A DNA stretch of 64,000 nucleotides from Streptomyces sp. NP160 (GTDB taxonomy: Bacteria > Actinomycetota > Actinomycetes > Actinomycetales > Quadrisphaeraceae): contig NZ_VDMJ01000028.1 in NCBI RefSeq assembly GCF_006335115.1, forward strand, positions 44,537-108,536. The letters run 5' to 3'. Below the pieces are notes generated by a model. It did not search any database, had not been told where the DNA came from, and worked only from the letters and a program-made list of their open reading frames with translations. Position 1 is the first letter of the stretch; every line of letters starts with the position of its first letter. A program made the translations under genes and the position numbers. This document shows, in pieces, positions 8,142 through 17,133 of the stretch.

Positions 8142-8894
8142 GTGAACGCCACCAGCCCCGCCGCCACCGCCACCACCGCCACCACCGCTGCGACCCGCCG
8201 CAGCCGCCTCCGCTCCCGCGCGGCCCGCCTGGGCATGCTGGTGTCCCTCTTCGCCCTGCCGCTCGGGGTCGGCGGGATCGCGCTGGCCGGCGCGGCGAAC
8301 GCCGCCGAGCCGAAGACCGTGCACACCAGCGACGGCCGGTCCGTGGACGCGCTCGGCGGCAAGCACTCCGACGGCTTCGGCGCCGACGGCAGCTACGACC
8401 CCCACGCCCACGTCGTGTGGTGGGCCGCCGGCGAGCGCTTCACCGAGAGCCACCACGACGGCTGCAACCCGTACACCTTCATCTACGGCGGCGTGGAGAC
8501 GGACCCGCGCTGCCCGGTCGGGCAGGTGACGAGCGACTGGAACGTCGACTTCACCAAGGACGCCCTTCAGCAGGCCGGCTTCCGCACCTACGACCTGAGC
8601 AGCAGCGACCTCACCACCTTCTGGGGCCTCGGCCTGGTGACGAACTACTACCACCACGTCGACCACCCGCAGGACGACTACGTGCCCCTGGGCGGTGACG
8701 TGGTCCTCTTCACCGACGCCTCGGGCGAGCAGGGTGCCGTCGGCGTCGTGCTCGAGGCGAAGAGCGCGTCCAAGGTCAAGGTCACCGTCGGTGACGTCAG
8801 CGGCAAGCTCGTCACGAAGTGGATCGACCCGGCGACGGCGACGGTCCGCGGCTTCCACGTGACCAGCTACGTGACGCCGGACTACCAGGGCTGA
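8142..8894 (+). CDS. secreted protein with degenerate CHAP-like domain
   Basis: The 250-residue protein has a signal peptide: basic RRSRLRSRAARLG, a hydrophobic MLVSLFALPLGVGGIALAG stretch, then AANAAEP. The mature domain (about residues 65-250) shares GCNPYTFIYGGVETDP, CPVGQV, SDWNVDF, GAVGVVLEA and SKVKVTVGD with the extracellular end of the kinase at 11742-13727. The layout resembles CHAP amidases (xxCxxFv ... GDvv.f ... GHvgiV ... GYv), but the catalytic Cys position is Asn134 and the catalytic His position is Ala199. I infer a non-catalytic wall- or ligand-binding domain. The GTG start has GAGGAG 8-12 nt upstream. Confidence 0.75.
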   Translation: MNATSPAATATTATTAATRRSRLRSRAARLGMLVSLFALPLGVGGIALAGAANAAEPKTVHTSDGRSVDALGGKHSDGFGADGSYDPHAHVVWWAAGERFTESHHDGCNPYTFIYGGVETDPRCPVGQVTSDWNVDFTKDALQQAGFRTYDLSSSDLTTFWGLGLVTNYYHHVDHPQDDYVPLGGDVVLFTDASGEQGAVGVVLEAKSASKVKVTVGDVSGKLVTKWIDPATATVRGFHVTSYVTPDYQG

Positions 8895-8929
8895 GGTCGG
8901 CTCGTGCCGCCCCGTCCACCACGAGACGT

Positions 8930-9006
8930 GTGACGGCCGACGTGCAGGAGTCCCCTGCGCCCCCCGCACCGGGGGCCGCGGGGGACTCCTGCACGTCCGG
9001 AGTCAC
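8930..9006. terminator. long inverted repeat, bidirectional terminator between convergent genes
   Basis: The left arm GTGACGGCCGACGTGCAGGA (8930-8949), continuing into GTCCCC, pairs with GGGGAC and TCCTGCACGTCCGGAGTCAC (8987-9006), with two small internal bulges. It sits between the secreted-protein stop at 8894 and the kinase stop at 9019. A half copy of the arm, TCCTGCACGTCCGTCGTCAC, recurs at 13959-13978. Confidence 0.8.
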
Positions 9007-9018
9007 GCCCCGCCCTGG

Positions 9019-11646
9019 TCAGCGACCGACGTCGAGGATGCGCACCTGCCCCTGGTCCAGCAGCGTGACGTAGGCCTGCTCGCCGTCCGGTCGCACCGAG
9101 ATGCTCGTCGGGTTCCCCCCGACGGGGATGCTCGCTGTGACGGTGTTCGTGGCGGTGTCGAGGACGTCGACGGTGCCGGCGTCGACGTTGGCCGTGTACA
9201 GGTGCTGGCCGTCGGGGGCGAAGGCGATGTCCTGCGGCTTCGCGTCCACCGGGACGGTCGCCACCACCGCGTGCGTGGCAGCGTCGATGACCCACACCTC
9301 GTTGCTGTCGTAGCAGACCACCGCCACCCGCGACCCGTCCGGCGAGACGGCGGTGCTGTGGGGCGCCTCGCCCACGGCGACCTCCTGGGTCGTCTGCCGC
9401 GTCGCCGCGTCGATGACGCTGATGACCCCCGACTCGTGGTTGGCCGTGAAGACGGTCTTGCCGTCCTTGCTGAACGCCACCCAGTGCGGGTTGGGGGCCA
9501 CGTCCTTCTCGGCCACGACGGTGGCGGTCGCGACGTCGATGATGTCGAGCTTGCCGGTGTCGTGGCTGGGCACCCACAGCTGGGAGCCGTCCGGCGTCGT
9601 CGCCGACGCGAAGGGCCGCTGCCCCACCGGCACCACGTGGGTGATCTCGTTCGTCGCGGTGTCGAGGAACACCACGTCGTTCTGGTCGTACGTGGTCGCG
9701 CCCGTCTTGCGGTAGGTGCTGATGTAGGCGGTACCGCCGTCGGGGGAGAAGGACAGGAACTGCGGTGGCCCCGCGTCGACCGTGATCGTCGCGGTGACCT
9801 GGTTGACGGCGGTGTCGATGACCGTCACCACGCCCGCGTCGCGGTTGGCGACGTAGGCGAACCGCCCGTCCGGCGTCACCTCCACGAAGCCCGGCGTCTC
9901 GCCGACCGGGATGGTGGGCCCGACCGCCGGGATGGCGACGCTCGCCGCGGGCGCCACGGCCGCCGGTGTGCTGGGGGCGCTGGTCGCCGGCGTCTGCGCC
10001 GCAGGCCCCTCGACGGCGCTGGAGGCGGCCGGGGTCGCCTCGTCCGGCCAGAACAGCCACCACGCCCCCGCGCCGACGGCCCCGACGAGCAACAGGGCGA
10101 CGACGACGAGGGCGACCAGGCCGCCGTGGCGCCTGCGGCGCTGCTCGCCCGCGCCGGGCGGCGGTGCCGGTGCCGAGGTGGGGGCGCTGGGTGCGGCGTG
10201 CGCGCTGCGCGGGGCCGGCGCGTGCTGCCGGGGCGCCGGCCGCTGCCCGGCGTGCGCTCGCGGACGGCCCCCGTGGGAGCGGTCGACGGGGCGCGGCGCA
10301 GGCCGAGGGGGACCCGGCGGGCCGTCGGTGGGCCGGGCGACGGTCGGCTCGTCCGCCAGCGGCGCCGCCGCAGCGCGGGGCAACACGGTCAGCGGCTCGT
10401 TCGCGCGGGCCGGGGCTCCTCCCGGCGACCCCGCTCCGGGCGCACGCGGGCGGACCACCTCGACGGTCTCCTCCTCGGCGCCCGCTGCACCGGCGGCGGG
10501 GGCCGCCGTCCGGCGCGCCTCGACCGTCTCCGCCGCCTCGACCGGCACCACCGCCTCGACCGGCACCGCCGCCTCGACCGGCACCGCCGCGGCGGCGGCC
10601 GCCGGCAGCGGGTCGGTGGTGCGGTGCGCTCCACCTGCGACCACCAGGCCCAGCCCGACCGCGCCGGCGCCTGCGGCGGTGGCCGGTGCGCTGGCGGCGG
10701 GGACCTCCGGCGTCGCCGGCGTCGTGCGGCCGCGGTCGTCGTCGTCCTCAGCAGCGGGGGAGGGGCCGGCGGTCGGCGCGTCGCGCAGGTCGATGACGTC
10801 GCCGCGGTCCGTCCAGCGCACCGGCGCCGCCCCGCCGAGCGCCTCCTGCGCAGCCGCGGCCAGCTCGCCGGCGGTGGCGTACCGGTCGTCGGGGTTCTTC
10901 GCCATGCCGCGCAGCACCACGTCGTCGAGGGCGGCGGGCAGCGCCGGGTTCACGCTGCTGGGCGGCTCCGGCTCGGTGTAGAAGTGCGCGTACATGAGCG
11001 ATGGCAGGTCGTGGCCGGGGAAGGGCCGCCGCGAGGTGAGGAACTCGTAGAGCATGCAGGCCAGCGAGTAGACGTCGGCGCGGGCGTCGATCGGCTGCGT
11101 GGTGAAGCGCTCCGGCGCCATGTAGTCGAGCGTGCCCACGGTGGCGCCGGTGACCGTCAGCGAGGTGCGGGTGGTGCCGACCTGCCGGGCGATGCCGAAG
11201 TCGACCACGTAGACGAAGCCGCTCGGCGTCACGAGGAGGTTGGACGGCTTCACGTCCCGGTGCACCAGCCCCTCGGCGTGGGCGGAGTCGAGCGCCTGCG
11301 CGGTCTGCTCGACCAGGTGCACGGCCTGATCGGGCGTCAGCTCGCCGCTGGCGAGCAGCCCGGCGGCGTCGCGGCCGTCGACCAGGCGCATGTCGATGAA
11401 CAGCCGCCCGTCCACCTCGCCGAAGTCGTGGATGGGGATGATGTGCGGGTCGCGCAGGCGCGCGGCGATGTGCTGCTCGCGGCGGAAGCGGGAGCTGTAC
11501 TCGTGGTCGTGGCTGAACGCCTCGGGCAGCACCTTGAGCGCCACGCGGCGGTCGCGGACGGTGTCGTGGGCGCGGTGCACCTCGCCCATGCCGCCCGCGC
11601 CCAGCAGGGCCTCGAGCACGTAGGGACCGAGCGAGCGCTGCTCCAT
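9019..11646 (-). CDS. PknB-type Ser/Thr receptor kinase with extracellular YVTN beta-propeller
   Basis: The 875-residue protein has a kinase domain (about residues 8-270: [44 protein letters not shown]). A 230-residue Pro/Ala-rich linker follows with three in-frame VPVEA-type repeats. One membrane helix lies at about 508-533 ([21 protein letters not shown]). The outside part (about 576-875) is a run of YVTN propeller blades with repeated PDG-YVAN and V-VIDTATN motifs. Such propellers bind ligands or protein partners. It is probably a membrane sensor kinase phosphorylating cytosolic targets, perhaps including the FHA protein nearby. All core catalytic residues are present. Confidence 0.9.
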   Translation of the reverse strand: MEQRSLGPYVLEALLGAGGMGEVHRAHDTVRDRRVALKVLPEAFSHDHEYSSRFRREQHIAARLRDPHIIPIHDFGEVDGRLFIDMRLVDGRDAAGLLASGELTPDQAVHLVEQTAQALDSAHAEGLVHRDVKPSNLLVTPSGFVYVVDFGIARQVGTTRTSLTVTGATVGTLDYMAPERFTTQPIDARADVYSLACMLYEFLTSRRPFPGHDLPSLMYAHFYTEPEPPSSVNPALPAALDDVVLRGMAKNPDDRYATAGELAAAAQEALGGAAPVRWTDRGDVIDLRDAPTAGPSPAAEDDDDRGRTTPATPEVPAASAPATAAGAGAVGLGLVVAGGAHRTTDPLPAAAAAAVPVEAAVPVEAVVPVEAAETVEARRTAAPAAGAAGAEEETVEVVRPRAPGAGSPGGAPARANEPLTVLPRAAAAPLADEPTVARPTDGPPGPPRPAPRPVDRSHGGRPRAHAGQRPAPRQHAPAPRSAHAAPSAPTSAPAPPPGAGEQRRRRHGGLVALVVVALLLVGAVGAGAWWLFWPDEATPAASSAVEGPAAQTPATSAPSTPAAVAPAASVAIPAVGPTIPVGETPGFVEVTPDGRFAYVANRDAGVVTVIDTAVNQVTATITVDAGPPQFLSFSPDGGTAYISTYRKTGATTYDQNDVVFLDTATNEITHVVPVGQRPFASATTPDGSQLWVPSHDTGKLDIIDVATATVVAEKDVAPNPHWVAFSKDGKTVFTANHESGVISVIDAATRQTTQEVAVGEAPHSTAVSPDGSRVAVVCYDSNEVWVIDAATHAVVATVPVDAKPQDIAFAPDGQHLYTANVDAGTVDVLDTATNTVTASIPVGGNPTSISVRPDGEQAYVTLLDQGQVRILDVGR
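10535..10588 (-). repeat. three tandem 18-bp repeats in kinase linker
   Basis: GCCTCGACCGGCACC(A/G)CC occurs three times head to tail in frame. It encodes the VPVEA(A/V) hexapeptide repeats of the juxtamembrane linker. Copy number could vary between strains without breaking the frame. Confidence 0.85.
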
Positions 11647-11741
11647 GGCGCCACCTCCGCCGGCGGACGCTACTCGCGGCGAGCGTCGCCCGACAGGGTG
11701 CTGGCCCGTGTCCGCGCGGGACCCGCCGGGGGAACGCGCCC

Positions 11742-13727
11742 TCAGCCGCAGGCGAGGCGCACGTAGCCGGTGACCGGTTCGCCGCGCTGGGTGGAGACGG
11801 CGGGGTCGACCCAGCGCGTGACCAGCGCGTCGTCGTCGTCACCGACCACCACCTTGACCTTGGACGGGCTCGCCGCCTCCAGCACGAGCCCGACAGCGCC
11901 GGTGCGCCCCGACGGGTCCGTCCACAGCACCGCGTCGCCGGGGCCGGGCGTGACGGCGGCCCCCGGCGCGTAGGGCGTGTAGTCGCCCTCCTCGCGGAAG
12001 GTGGTGAGGTCGTCGTCGCGCACCGCGTCGGGCAGGCAGCCGCCGTTGACCCACGCGTCCTTGACGAAGTCGACGTTCCAGTCGCTCTTCACCTGCCCGA
12101 CGGGGCAGGCGGGGTCGGTCTCGACCCCTCCGTAGATGAACGTGTAGGGGTTGCAGCCGTCTCCGTCGACCTCGCGGAACCGCTCCTGCGAGGCCCACCA
12201 CACCGCCTGCTCGCCGTGGTCGAGGGAGCCGTCGGCGGCGTAGCCGCTGGGGTAGGTCGCAGCCACCGCGTCCGGGTGGACGCCCGCGTCGCTGCCGCCC
12301 GTGGCCCTGCCGGCTCCGCCGGTGCTGGCCCCTCCTGCGTCCGCCGAGGACGACGACGAGGGCGCACCGCCCGCCGCGGCCTCGCCCGCACCCGCGGTGG
12401 CCCCGGAGGGCAGAGCGCCGGCGTCGCTGCCGGGCTCGGAGGAGGTGCCGGCAGCGGTCTGGCGGGCGTCGCGGTCGAAGGGGCCCAGGCCGAGGAGCAT
12501 CGCGACCCCGACCGCCGCCAGCACGACCAGCGCGGCGCCGCCCACCAGCGCCAGCGGCGCGCGGCGGCGCCGTCGGCCCGCGGGACGCCCGGGGGCGGCG
12601 CTGCCCTGCCACGCCGGCGCGGTCGCAGGCTGGGTCGGCTGCTGGGTCGGCTGCCTGAAGGCCTGGCCGTGGCCCCCGCGGAGCTCGGTCTCCTGCGCCT
12701 GCTGGGTGCCCGACGCCGCCGGGGTCCACGTCGGCGCGGCGGCGGTCTCCGCTGCGGCGGCAGCAGCTGCCGCTGGCGGTGGTCCGGGCGCCCAGGTCGG
12801 CGCGTCTGTCGGCTCGTCGTGCTGTGAGCCAGTCGCCGCGCGCGTCGTCGTCGTCATCGCGGGGTCGGAGGGAGGCGGTGGTGGCGCCCAGCCCGGCGCG
12901 TGCTGGGCGCGGCCGCCGAGGGCCGCGTGGGCGGCGGCGGTCATCTCGCCGCACGTGGCGAAGCGGGCGGCCGGGTCCTTCGCCATGCCGCGCAGCACCA
13001 CGGCGTCGAGGGCGGGCGGGAGGCCTGGCACCCGTTGGCTCGGCGGGACGGGGCGGACGTGGAAGTGGGCGTACAGGAGGCTCGGCAGGTCGTCGCCGGT
13101 GAAGGGGCGGGCGCCGGTCAGGCACTCGTAGAGCACGCAGGCCAGGGAGTAGACGTCGCTGCTGGGCTCCAGCGGTGCGGCGGTGAAGCGCTCCGGCGCC
13201 ATGTACGCCAGCGTGCCGAGGGTCGCGCCGGTGGCGGTCAGCGACGTCGCGGTGGCGGTGGTCGACCTGGCGATGCCGAAGTCGACGACGTAGACGAAGC
13301 CCTGCGGCGTGACCAGGAGGTTGGAGGGCTTGATGTCGCGGTGGACCAGCCGGGCGGCGTGTGCGGCGTCGAGGGCCTGCGCCGCCTGGTCGGCCACGTG
13401 CACGGCGCGCTCGGGGGGCAACGGGCCGTCGTCGAGGACGTGGGCGAGGTCGCGGCCCTCCACGAGGCGCATGTCGATGAAGAGGCGGCCGTCGACCTCG
13501 CCGAAGTCGTGGATGGGGATGATGTGCGGCTCGTTGAGCTGCGCGGCGACGTGCTGCTCGCGGCGGAAGCGGGCGGTGAAGTCGTGGTCGGCGCCGATGC
13601 CGTCGGCGAGCACCTTGAGGGCCACCTGCCGGCCGCGGACGGTGTCGACGGCGCGGTGCACCTCACCCATCCCGCCCGCGCCGAGCAGCGACACCAGCTC
13701 GTACTGACCCAGCCTGCGCTGCTCCAC
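11742..13727 (-). CDS. PknB-type Ser/Thr receptor kinase with degenerate CHAP-like ectodomain
   Basis: The 661-residue protein has an N-terminal kinase ([38 protein letters not shown]) closely paralogous to the 9019-11646 kinase, a long Pro/Ala/Gln linker, one membrane helix at about 389-413, a Ser/Gly-rich stalk, then an ectodomain (about 490-661) homologous to the secreted protein at 8142-8894. The CHAP catalytic Cys and His positions are Asn551 and Ala611, so it should bind rather than cut. I know PASTA, propeller and NHL sensors on this kinase class. A pseudo-CHAP sensor is an inference. The gene ends about 100 bp from the next kinase start, probably the same transcription unit. GTG start. 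Confidence 0.88.
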   Translation of the reverse strand: MEQRRLGQYELVSLLGAGGMGEVHRAVDTVRGRQVALKVLADGIGADHDFTARFRREQHVAAQLNEPHIIPIHDFGEVDGRLFIDMRLVEGRDLAHVLDDGPLPPERAVHVADQAAQALDAAHAARLVHRDIKPSNLLVTPQGFVYVVDFGIARSTTATATSLTATGATLGTLAYMAPERFTAAPLEPSSDVYSLACVLYECLTGARPFTGDDLPSLLYAHFHVRPVPPSQRVPGLPPALDAVVLRGMAKDPAARFATCGEMTAAAHAALGGRAQHAPGWAPPPPPSDPAMTTTTRAATGSQHDEPTDAPTWAPGPPPAAAAAAAAETAAAPTWTPAASGTQQAQETELRGGHGQAFRQPTQQPTQPATAPAWQGSAAPGRPAGRRRRRAPLALVGGAALVVLAAVGVAMLLGLGPFDRDARQTAAGTSSEPGSDAGALPSGATAGAGEAAAGGAPSSSSSADAGGASTGGAGRATGGSDAGVHPDAVAATYPSGYAADGSLDHGEQAVWWASQERFREVDGDGCNPYTFIYGGVETDPACPVGQVKSDWNVDFVKDAWVNGGCLPDAVRDDDLTTFREEGDYTPYAPGAAVTPGPGDAVLWTDPSGRTGAVGLVLEAASPSKVKVVVGDDDDALVTRWVDPAVSTQRGEPVTGYVRLACG

Positions 13728-13800
13728 CCGGCCACCTCCGCGGGGCGGAGCGTAGTGGCGCGGCCGGTCGCAGCGGGAGGGTCGTCGTCACGCCCGGGCG

Positions 13801-13879
13801 CGTCCCGCCGACCATGCAGAAACCGGGCCGGAGGCCTGCTGGGGCCCTCGCTCAGGACTTCTGCACGCCCGGCGGGACG
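13801..13879. terminator. hairpin-forming inverted repeat in 303-bp spacer
   Basis: CGTCCCGCCG...TGCAGAA at 13801 pairs with TTCTGCA...CGGCGGGACG ending at 13879, with inner GC-rich pairing. The spacer 13728-14030 has no gene. Besides this hairpin it holds a half copy of the 8987-9006 arm at 13959-13978 and a GTGATCATGG element at 13998-14009. Transcripts of the aldehyde dehydrogenase operon would run into these structures. Confidence 0.65.
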
Positions 13880-13958
13880 TGGAGCATCGACCGCTCGGGC
13901 GCCGATGTGTTGTCACCGGGAGGCGCCTGACCCGTCGAAGCGGTGGTGGGGGCGGCGG

Positions 13959-13978
13959 TCCTGCACGTCCGTCGTCAC
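13959..13978. repeat. solo half copy of the 8987-9006 hairpin arm
   Basis: TCCTGCACGTCCGTCGTCAC matches the right arm of the terminator at 8987-9006 at 18 of 20 positions, but no inverted partner lies beside it. It suggests a dispersed element family rather than a one-off terminator. Confidence 0.6.
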
Positions 13979-13990
13979 ACAGGAGGTGGC

Positions 13991-14010
13991 CGTCCGTCCA
14001 TGATCACGGT
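13991..14010 (-). repeat. dispersed CCGTGATCATGG element, subtype B
   Basis: On the minus strand this reads CCGTGATCATGG then ACGGACGGCCACCTCC, matching the GGCCACC-type arm used in the 29931 and 34967 hairpins. It is a single arm located 20 nt after the aldehyde dehydrogenase stop codon. Confidence 0.7.
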
Positions 14011-14030
14011 CGAACGGGGGTGGTGCGGGG

Positions 14031-15521
14031 TCAGGCCCAGGGGTCGGCGATGCCGGCGTAGAGCGTCTCGAGGTACTCCTCGATGCCCTCTTCGCCGCCC
14101 TCGCGGCCCAGGCCTGACTGCTTGACCCCGCCGAACGGCGCCGCCGGGTTGGAGATGACGCCGGCGTTGATGCCGAGCATCCCCGTCTCCAGGCGCTCGG
14201 TCAGCCGCAGCGCCCGCGCCGTGGAGCCCGTGTACGCGTAGGCGATGAGCCCGAACTCGGTGTCGTTGGCCAGGGCCACGGCCTCGTCCTCGGTCTCGAA
14301 GGTCGTCACCGGGGCGACGGGGCCGAAGATCTCCTCCTTGAGCAGCCTCGAGCCGAGCGGGACGTCGGCGAGGACGGTGGGGGAGAAGAAGTAGCCCGGT
14401 CCCTCGACGCGCCCGCCCCCGGTCAGCACCTTCGCGCCGCGGGAGACGGCGTCGTCGACGAGGTCGGCGATCTTGGTGCGTCCCTTCTCGTTGATGATCG
14501 GGCCCACCTGCGCGCCCTCCTCGGTGCCGCGCGCCACCTTCATGCCGCCGATGCGCGCCGCGAGCTTCGCCGAGAACGCCGCCGCCACCGCGGAGTGCAC
14601 GTAGAAGCGGTTGGCCGAGGTGCACGCCTCCCCGCCGTTGCGCATCTTCGCCAGCAGGGCGCCCTCCACGGCGGCGTCGAGGTCGGCGTCCTCGAAGACG
14701 AGGAACGGGGCGTTGCCGCCCAGCTCCATCGACGTCCTCAGCACCTGCTCGGAGGCCTGCTTGAGCAGCACCTTGCCCACCGGCGTGGAGCCGGTGAAGG
14801 AGAGCTTGCGCAGCCGGGGGTCCGCGATGAGCGGCCCGGTCACGTCACCGGCCTTCGTGCACGGGATGAGGTTGACCACGCCGTCCGGCAGCCCCGCGTC
14901 GAGGAGGACCTGCGCGAACAGCAGCGCCGTGAGCGGCGTCTCCGCCGCCGGCTTCAGCACCACGGTGCACCCCGCGGCCAGCGCCGGCGCGATCTTCCGC
15001 GTGGCCATGGCCAGGGGGAAGTTCCACGGCGTGATGAACAGGCACGGGCCCACCGGCTTCTTCACCACCAGCAGGCGCTGCTTGCCGTCCGGTGCGGGCA
15101 GGTAGCGCCCCGCGACGTGGGCGGCCTGCTCCGAGCTCCACCGGAGGAACTCCGAGCCGTACGCCACCTCGCCGCGCGCCTCGGCCACGGACTTGCCCAT
15201 CTCCAGCGTCATGAGCAGGGCGAGGTCGTCGGCGCGGGCGGTGACCGCGTCGAAGGCGCGCCGCAGCAGCTCGGCCCGCTCGCGCGGCGCGGTGCGGCCC
15301 CAGGAGTCCTGCGCGGCGACGGCGGCGTCGAGGGCGGCGGCGCCGTCCCCGACCGTGGCGTCGGCGACGGTGGTGAGCACGGCGCCGGTGGCCGGGTCCT
15401 CCACGTCGAAGCGCTCGCCGGAGGACGCGGGCACCCAGCGCCCGCCGATGAGCAGGTCGGTGGGGACGCTCGCGACGAGCGCCTCCTCCCGTCCCTGCTG
15501 CGTGGAGGTGTCAGTGGTCAT
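14031..15521 (-). CDS. gabD: aldehyde dehydrogenase, succinate-semialdehyde dehydrogenase type
   Basis: The 496-residue enzyme of the ALDH superfamily has TPWNFPLAMATRKIAPALAAG, the NAD(P) site FTGSTPVGK, general base Glu in MELGGNAPFLVF, catalytic Cys in GGEACTSANRFYV and EEIFGPVAPV. The closest textbook match is GabD, which oxidises succinate semialdehyde to succinate. It is the last gene of the lactone operon and overlaps the dehydrogenase gene by 4 nt (ATGA). By analogy with Agrobacterium BlcA it would finish the gamma-butyrolactone route. Substrate is inferred from context. Confidence 0.85.
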   Translation of the reverse strand: MTTDTSTQQGREEALVASVPTDLLIGGRWVPASSGERFDVEDPATGAVLTTVADATVGDGAAALDAAVAAQDSWGRTAPRERAELLRRAFDAVTARADDLALLMTLEMGKSVAEARGEVAYGSEFLRWSSEQAAHVAGRYLPAPDGKQRLLVVKKPVGPCLFITPWNFPLAMATRKIAPALAAGCTVVLKPAAETPLTALLFAQVLLDAGLPDGVVNLIPCTKAGDVTGPLIADPRLRKLSFTGSTPVGKVLLKQASEQVLRTSMELGGNAPFLVFEDADLDAAVEGALLAKMRNGGEACTSANRFYVHSAVAAAFSAKLAARIGGMKVARGTEEGAQVGPIINEKGRTKIADLVDDAVSRGAKVLTGGGRVEGPGYFFSPTVLADVPLGSRLLKEEIFGPVAPVTTFETEDEAVALANDTEFGLIAYAYTGSTARALRLTERLETGMLGINAGVISNPAAPFGGVKQSGLGREGGEEGIEEYLETLYAGIADPWA

Positions 15522-16684
15522 GCTCCCGATCCTCCACCCGTGCTCCCCGACCCGCTCTCGGGCCCGTCGAAGAGCACCACCTGCCGCACCGCGCGCCCGT
15601 CGGCGAGCGCGTCCATCGCCTCGTTGATGCCGTCGAGCGTGGTGCGCGAGGAGATCAGCGCGTCCACCGGCAGGCGCCCCTCGCGCCACATCTGCGCGTA
15701 GGTGGGGATGTCGCGCGCGGGCACCGCCGAGCCCAGGTAGCTGCCGACGATGGTCCGCGCCTCCGCGGTGATGCCGAGCGGCCTGATGGTCGCCTCCGCG
15801 GTCGGGGCGGGCAGGCCCACGGTGACCGTGGTGCCCCCGACCCCGGTGAGCGCCACCGCGGTCTCGAAGGCGCGGGCGTTGCCGGCGGCCTCCACCACCA
15901 CGGGAGCCTTGAGGCCCGCCTCGAGCGCCTCGGCGGGGGTGTGCACCGCCGTGGCGCCCAGCTCGCGGGCGCGGGCCAGCTTCTCCGGCACCGCGTCGAC
16001 GCCGATGACGTCGCCCAGGCCCAGCGACACCGCGGTGATGAGGGCGGCCATGCCCACCCCGCCCAGGCCGACCACCACCACGGTGTCGCCCTGGGCCGGC
16101 TTGCCGGCGTTGAGCACGGCGCCCCCGCCGGTGAGCACCGCGCAGCCGAGGACGGCGGCCACCTCGGGGGGCACGTCGTCGTCGACGGGGACCACCGAGC
16201 GGCGGTCGACCACGGCGTGCGTCGCGAACCCGCTGACGCCCAGGTGGTGGTGCAGCTCACCGCTGAGCCCGGAGCCGTCCGCGCCGTGCAGCCGCCGACC
16301 CCCGCCGAGCAGCTCGCCGGCGTTGTTGGCCGCCGAGCCCGGCGTGCAGGGGAGCCGGCCGTCGGAGCGACAGCCCGCGCACTCCCCGCAGCGGGGCAGG
16401 AAGGCCATCACCACGCGCTGCCCGACGGCGAGGTCGTCCACGCCGTCACCGACCTGCTCCACGCGGCCGCAGGCCTCGTGCCCCAGCAGCATCGGGACCG
16501 GACGCACCCGGTTGCCGTCCACGACCGACAGGTCGGAGTGGCAGACGCCGGCGGCCTCCATGCGCACCAGCAGCTCGCCTGGGCCCGGCGGGTCGAGCTC
16601 GACGTCGACCACCTCGATCGGCCGGCTGCTCGCGTAGGGGCGCTCCCTGCCGATCTCCACCAGGACGGCGCCGCGCGCCCTCAC
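15518..16684 (-). CDS. zinc-dependent alcohol dehydrogenase (BlcB-like role proposed)
   Basis: The 388-residue medium-chain dehydrogenase has the catalytic zinc ligand Cys in AAGVCHSDLS, the His-Glu pair in LLGHEACGRV, the structural zinc cluster CGECAGCRSDGRLPC, and the NAD site VVVGLGGVGMAAL. It belongs to the class that oxidises primary alcohols. Placed between a lactonase and a semialdehyde dehydrogenase, it would oxidise the hydroxyacid released from the lactone, as BlcB does for 4-hydroxybutyrate. The GTG start overlaps the preceding stop by 4 nt. Confidence 0.87.
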   Translation of the reverse strand: MRARGAVLVEIGRERPYASSRPIEVVDVELDPPGPGELLVRMEAAGVCHSDLSVVDGNRVRPVPMLLGHEACGRVEQVGDGVDDLAVGQRVVMAFLPRCGECAGCRSDGRLPCTPGSAANNAGELLGGGRRLHGADGSGLSGELHHHLGVSGFATHAVVDRRSVVPVDDDVPPEVAAVLGCAVLTGGGAVLNAGKPAQGDTVVVVGLGGVGMAALITAVSLGLGDVIGVDAVPEKLARARELGATAVHTPAEALEAGLKAPVVVEAAGNARAFETAVALTGVGGTTVTVGLPAPTAEATIRPLGITAEARTIVGSYLGSAVPARDIPTYAQMWREGRLPVDALISSRTTLDGINEAMDALADGRAVRQVVLFDGPESGSGSTGGGSGA

Positions 16685-17133
16685 GACGCCGCTCCCGCGC
16701 CCGCCGCCCTCGCGGGGGACGACGACGGGGGCGCGGCGGCCTCCTCGGCCCTGGCGGCCTTCGCCGCGGCCAGCGACGCCGCGACGTCGTCCCCGGCGCG
16801 CAGCGGCCGTCCGGCGAAGACGCCCTCGTGCGCCAGCACCGGGCGGCGGTCACCGGCCAGCTCGGGGTGGCGCTCCTCGAGCGCCTCCCGCTCCTCGGCC
16901 ACCGCCCGCCAGTGCGCGACCGTCTCCCGGTCGCCCCGCCCGACGCCCTCCCAGCTGCGGGGCATCCGCTCGCGCGGCACCCCCGTGGACGCCCGGCCGC
17001 CGATGTTGAGCCGGCTCGGGCGGCGGCGGGTGGCGGAGCCGCACGCCGGGCACGCCGGGTCGGGGCTGCTCATCGACGCCAGGCCCGCCTCGAAGCGGTG
17101 CCCCTGCGCGCAGGTGAAGTCGTGCAGCACCAT
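16681..17133 (-). CDS. FmdB-type zinc-ribbon protein
   Basis: The 150-residue protein begins [17 protein letters not shown]. CxxxH at the start and CPACGS about residue 31 form a zinc ribbon of the FmdB regulatory type. The rest is charged, followed by an Ala-rich tail. Genes of this kind often sit within amide, lactone or alcohol degradation operons, where their role is unclear. Its start overlaps the lactonase stop by 1-3 nt and its stop overlaps the alcohol dehydrogenase start, so it is produced with both enzymes. Confidence 0.72.
   Translation of the reverse strand: MVLHDFTCAQGHRFEAGLASMSSPDPACPACGSATRRRPSRLNIGGRASTGVPRERMPRSWEGVGRGDRETVAHWRAVAEEREALEERHPELAGDRRPVLAHEGVFAGRPLRAGDDVAASLAAAKAARAEEAAAPPSSSPARAAGAGAAS

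Noticed and set aside
8142..8894. Active CHAP amidase (cell-wall hydrolase)
   Set aside because: The catalytic Cys and His positions are Asn134 and Ala199, so hydrolysis is not expected. It was called a degenerate domain instead.
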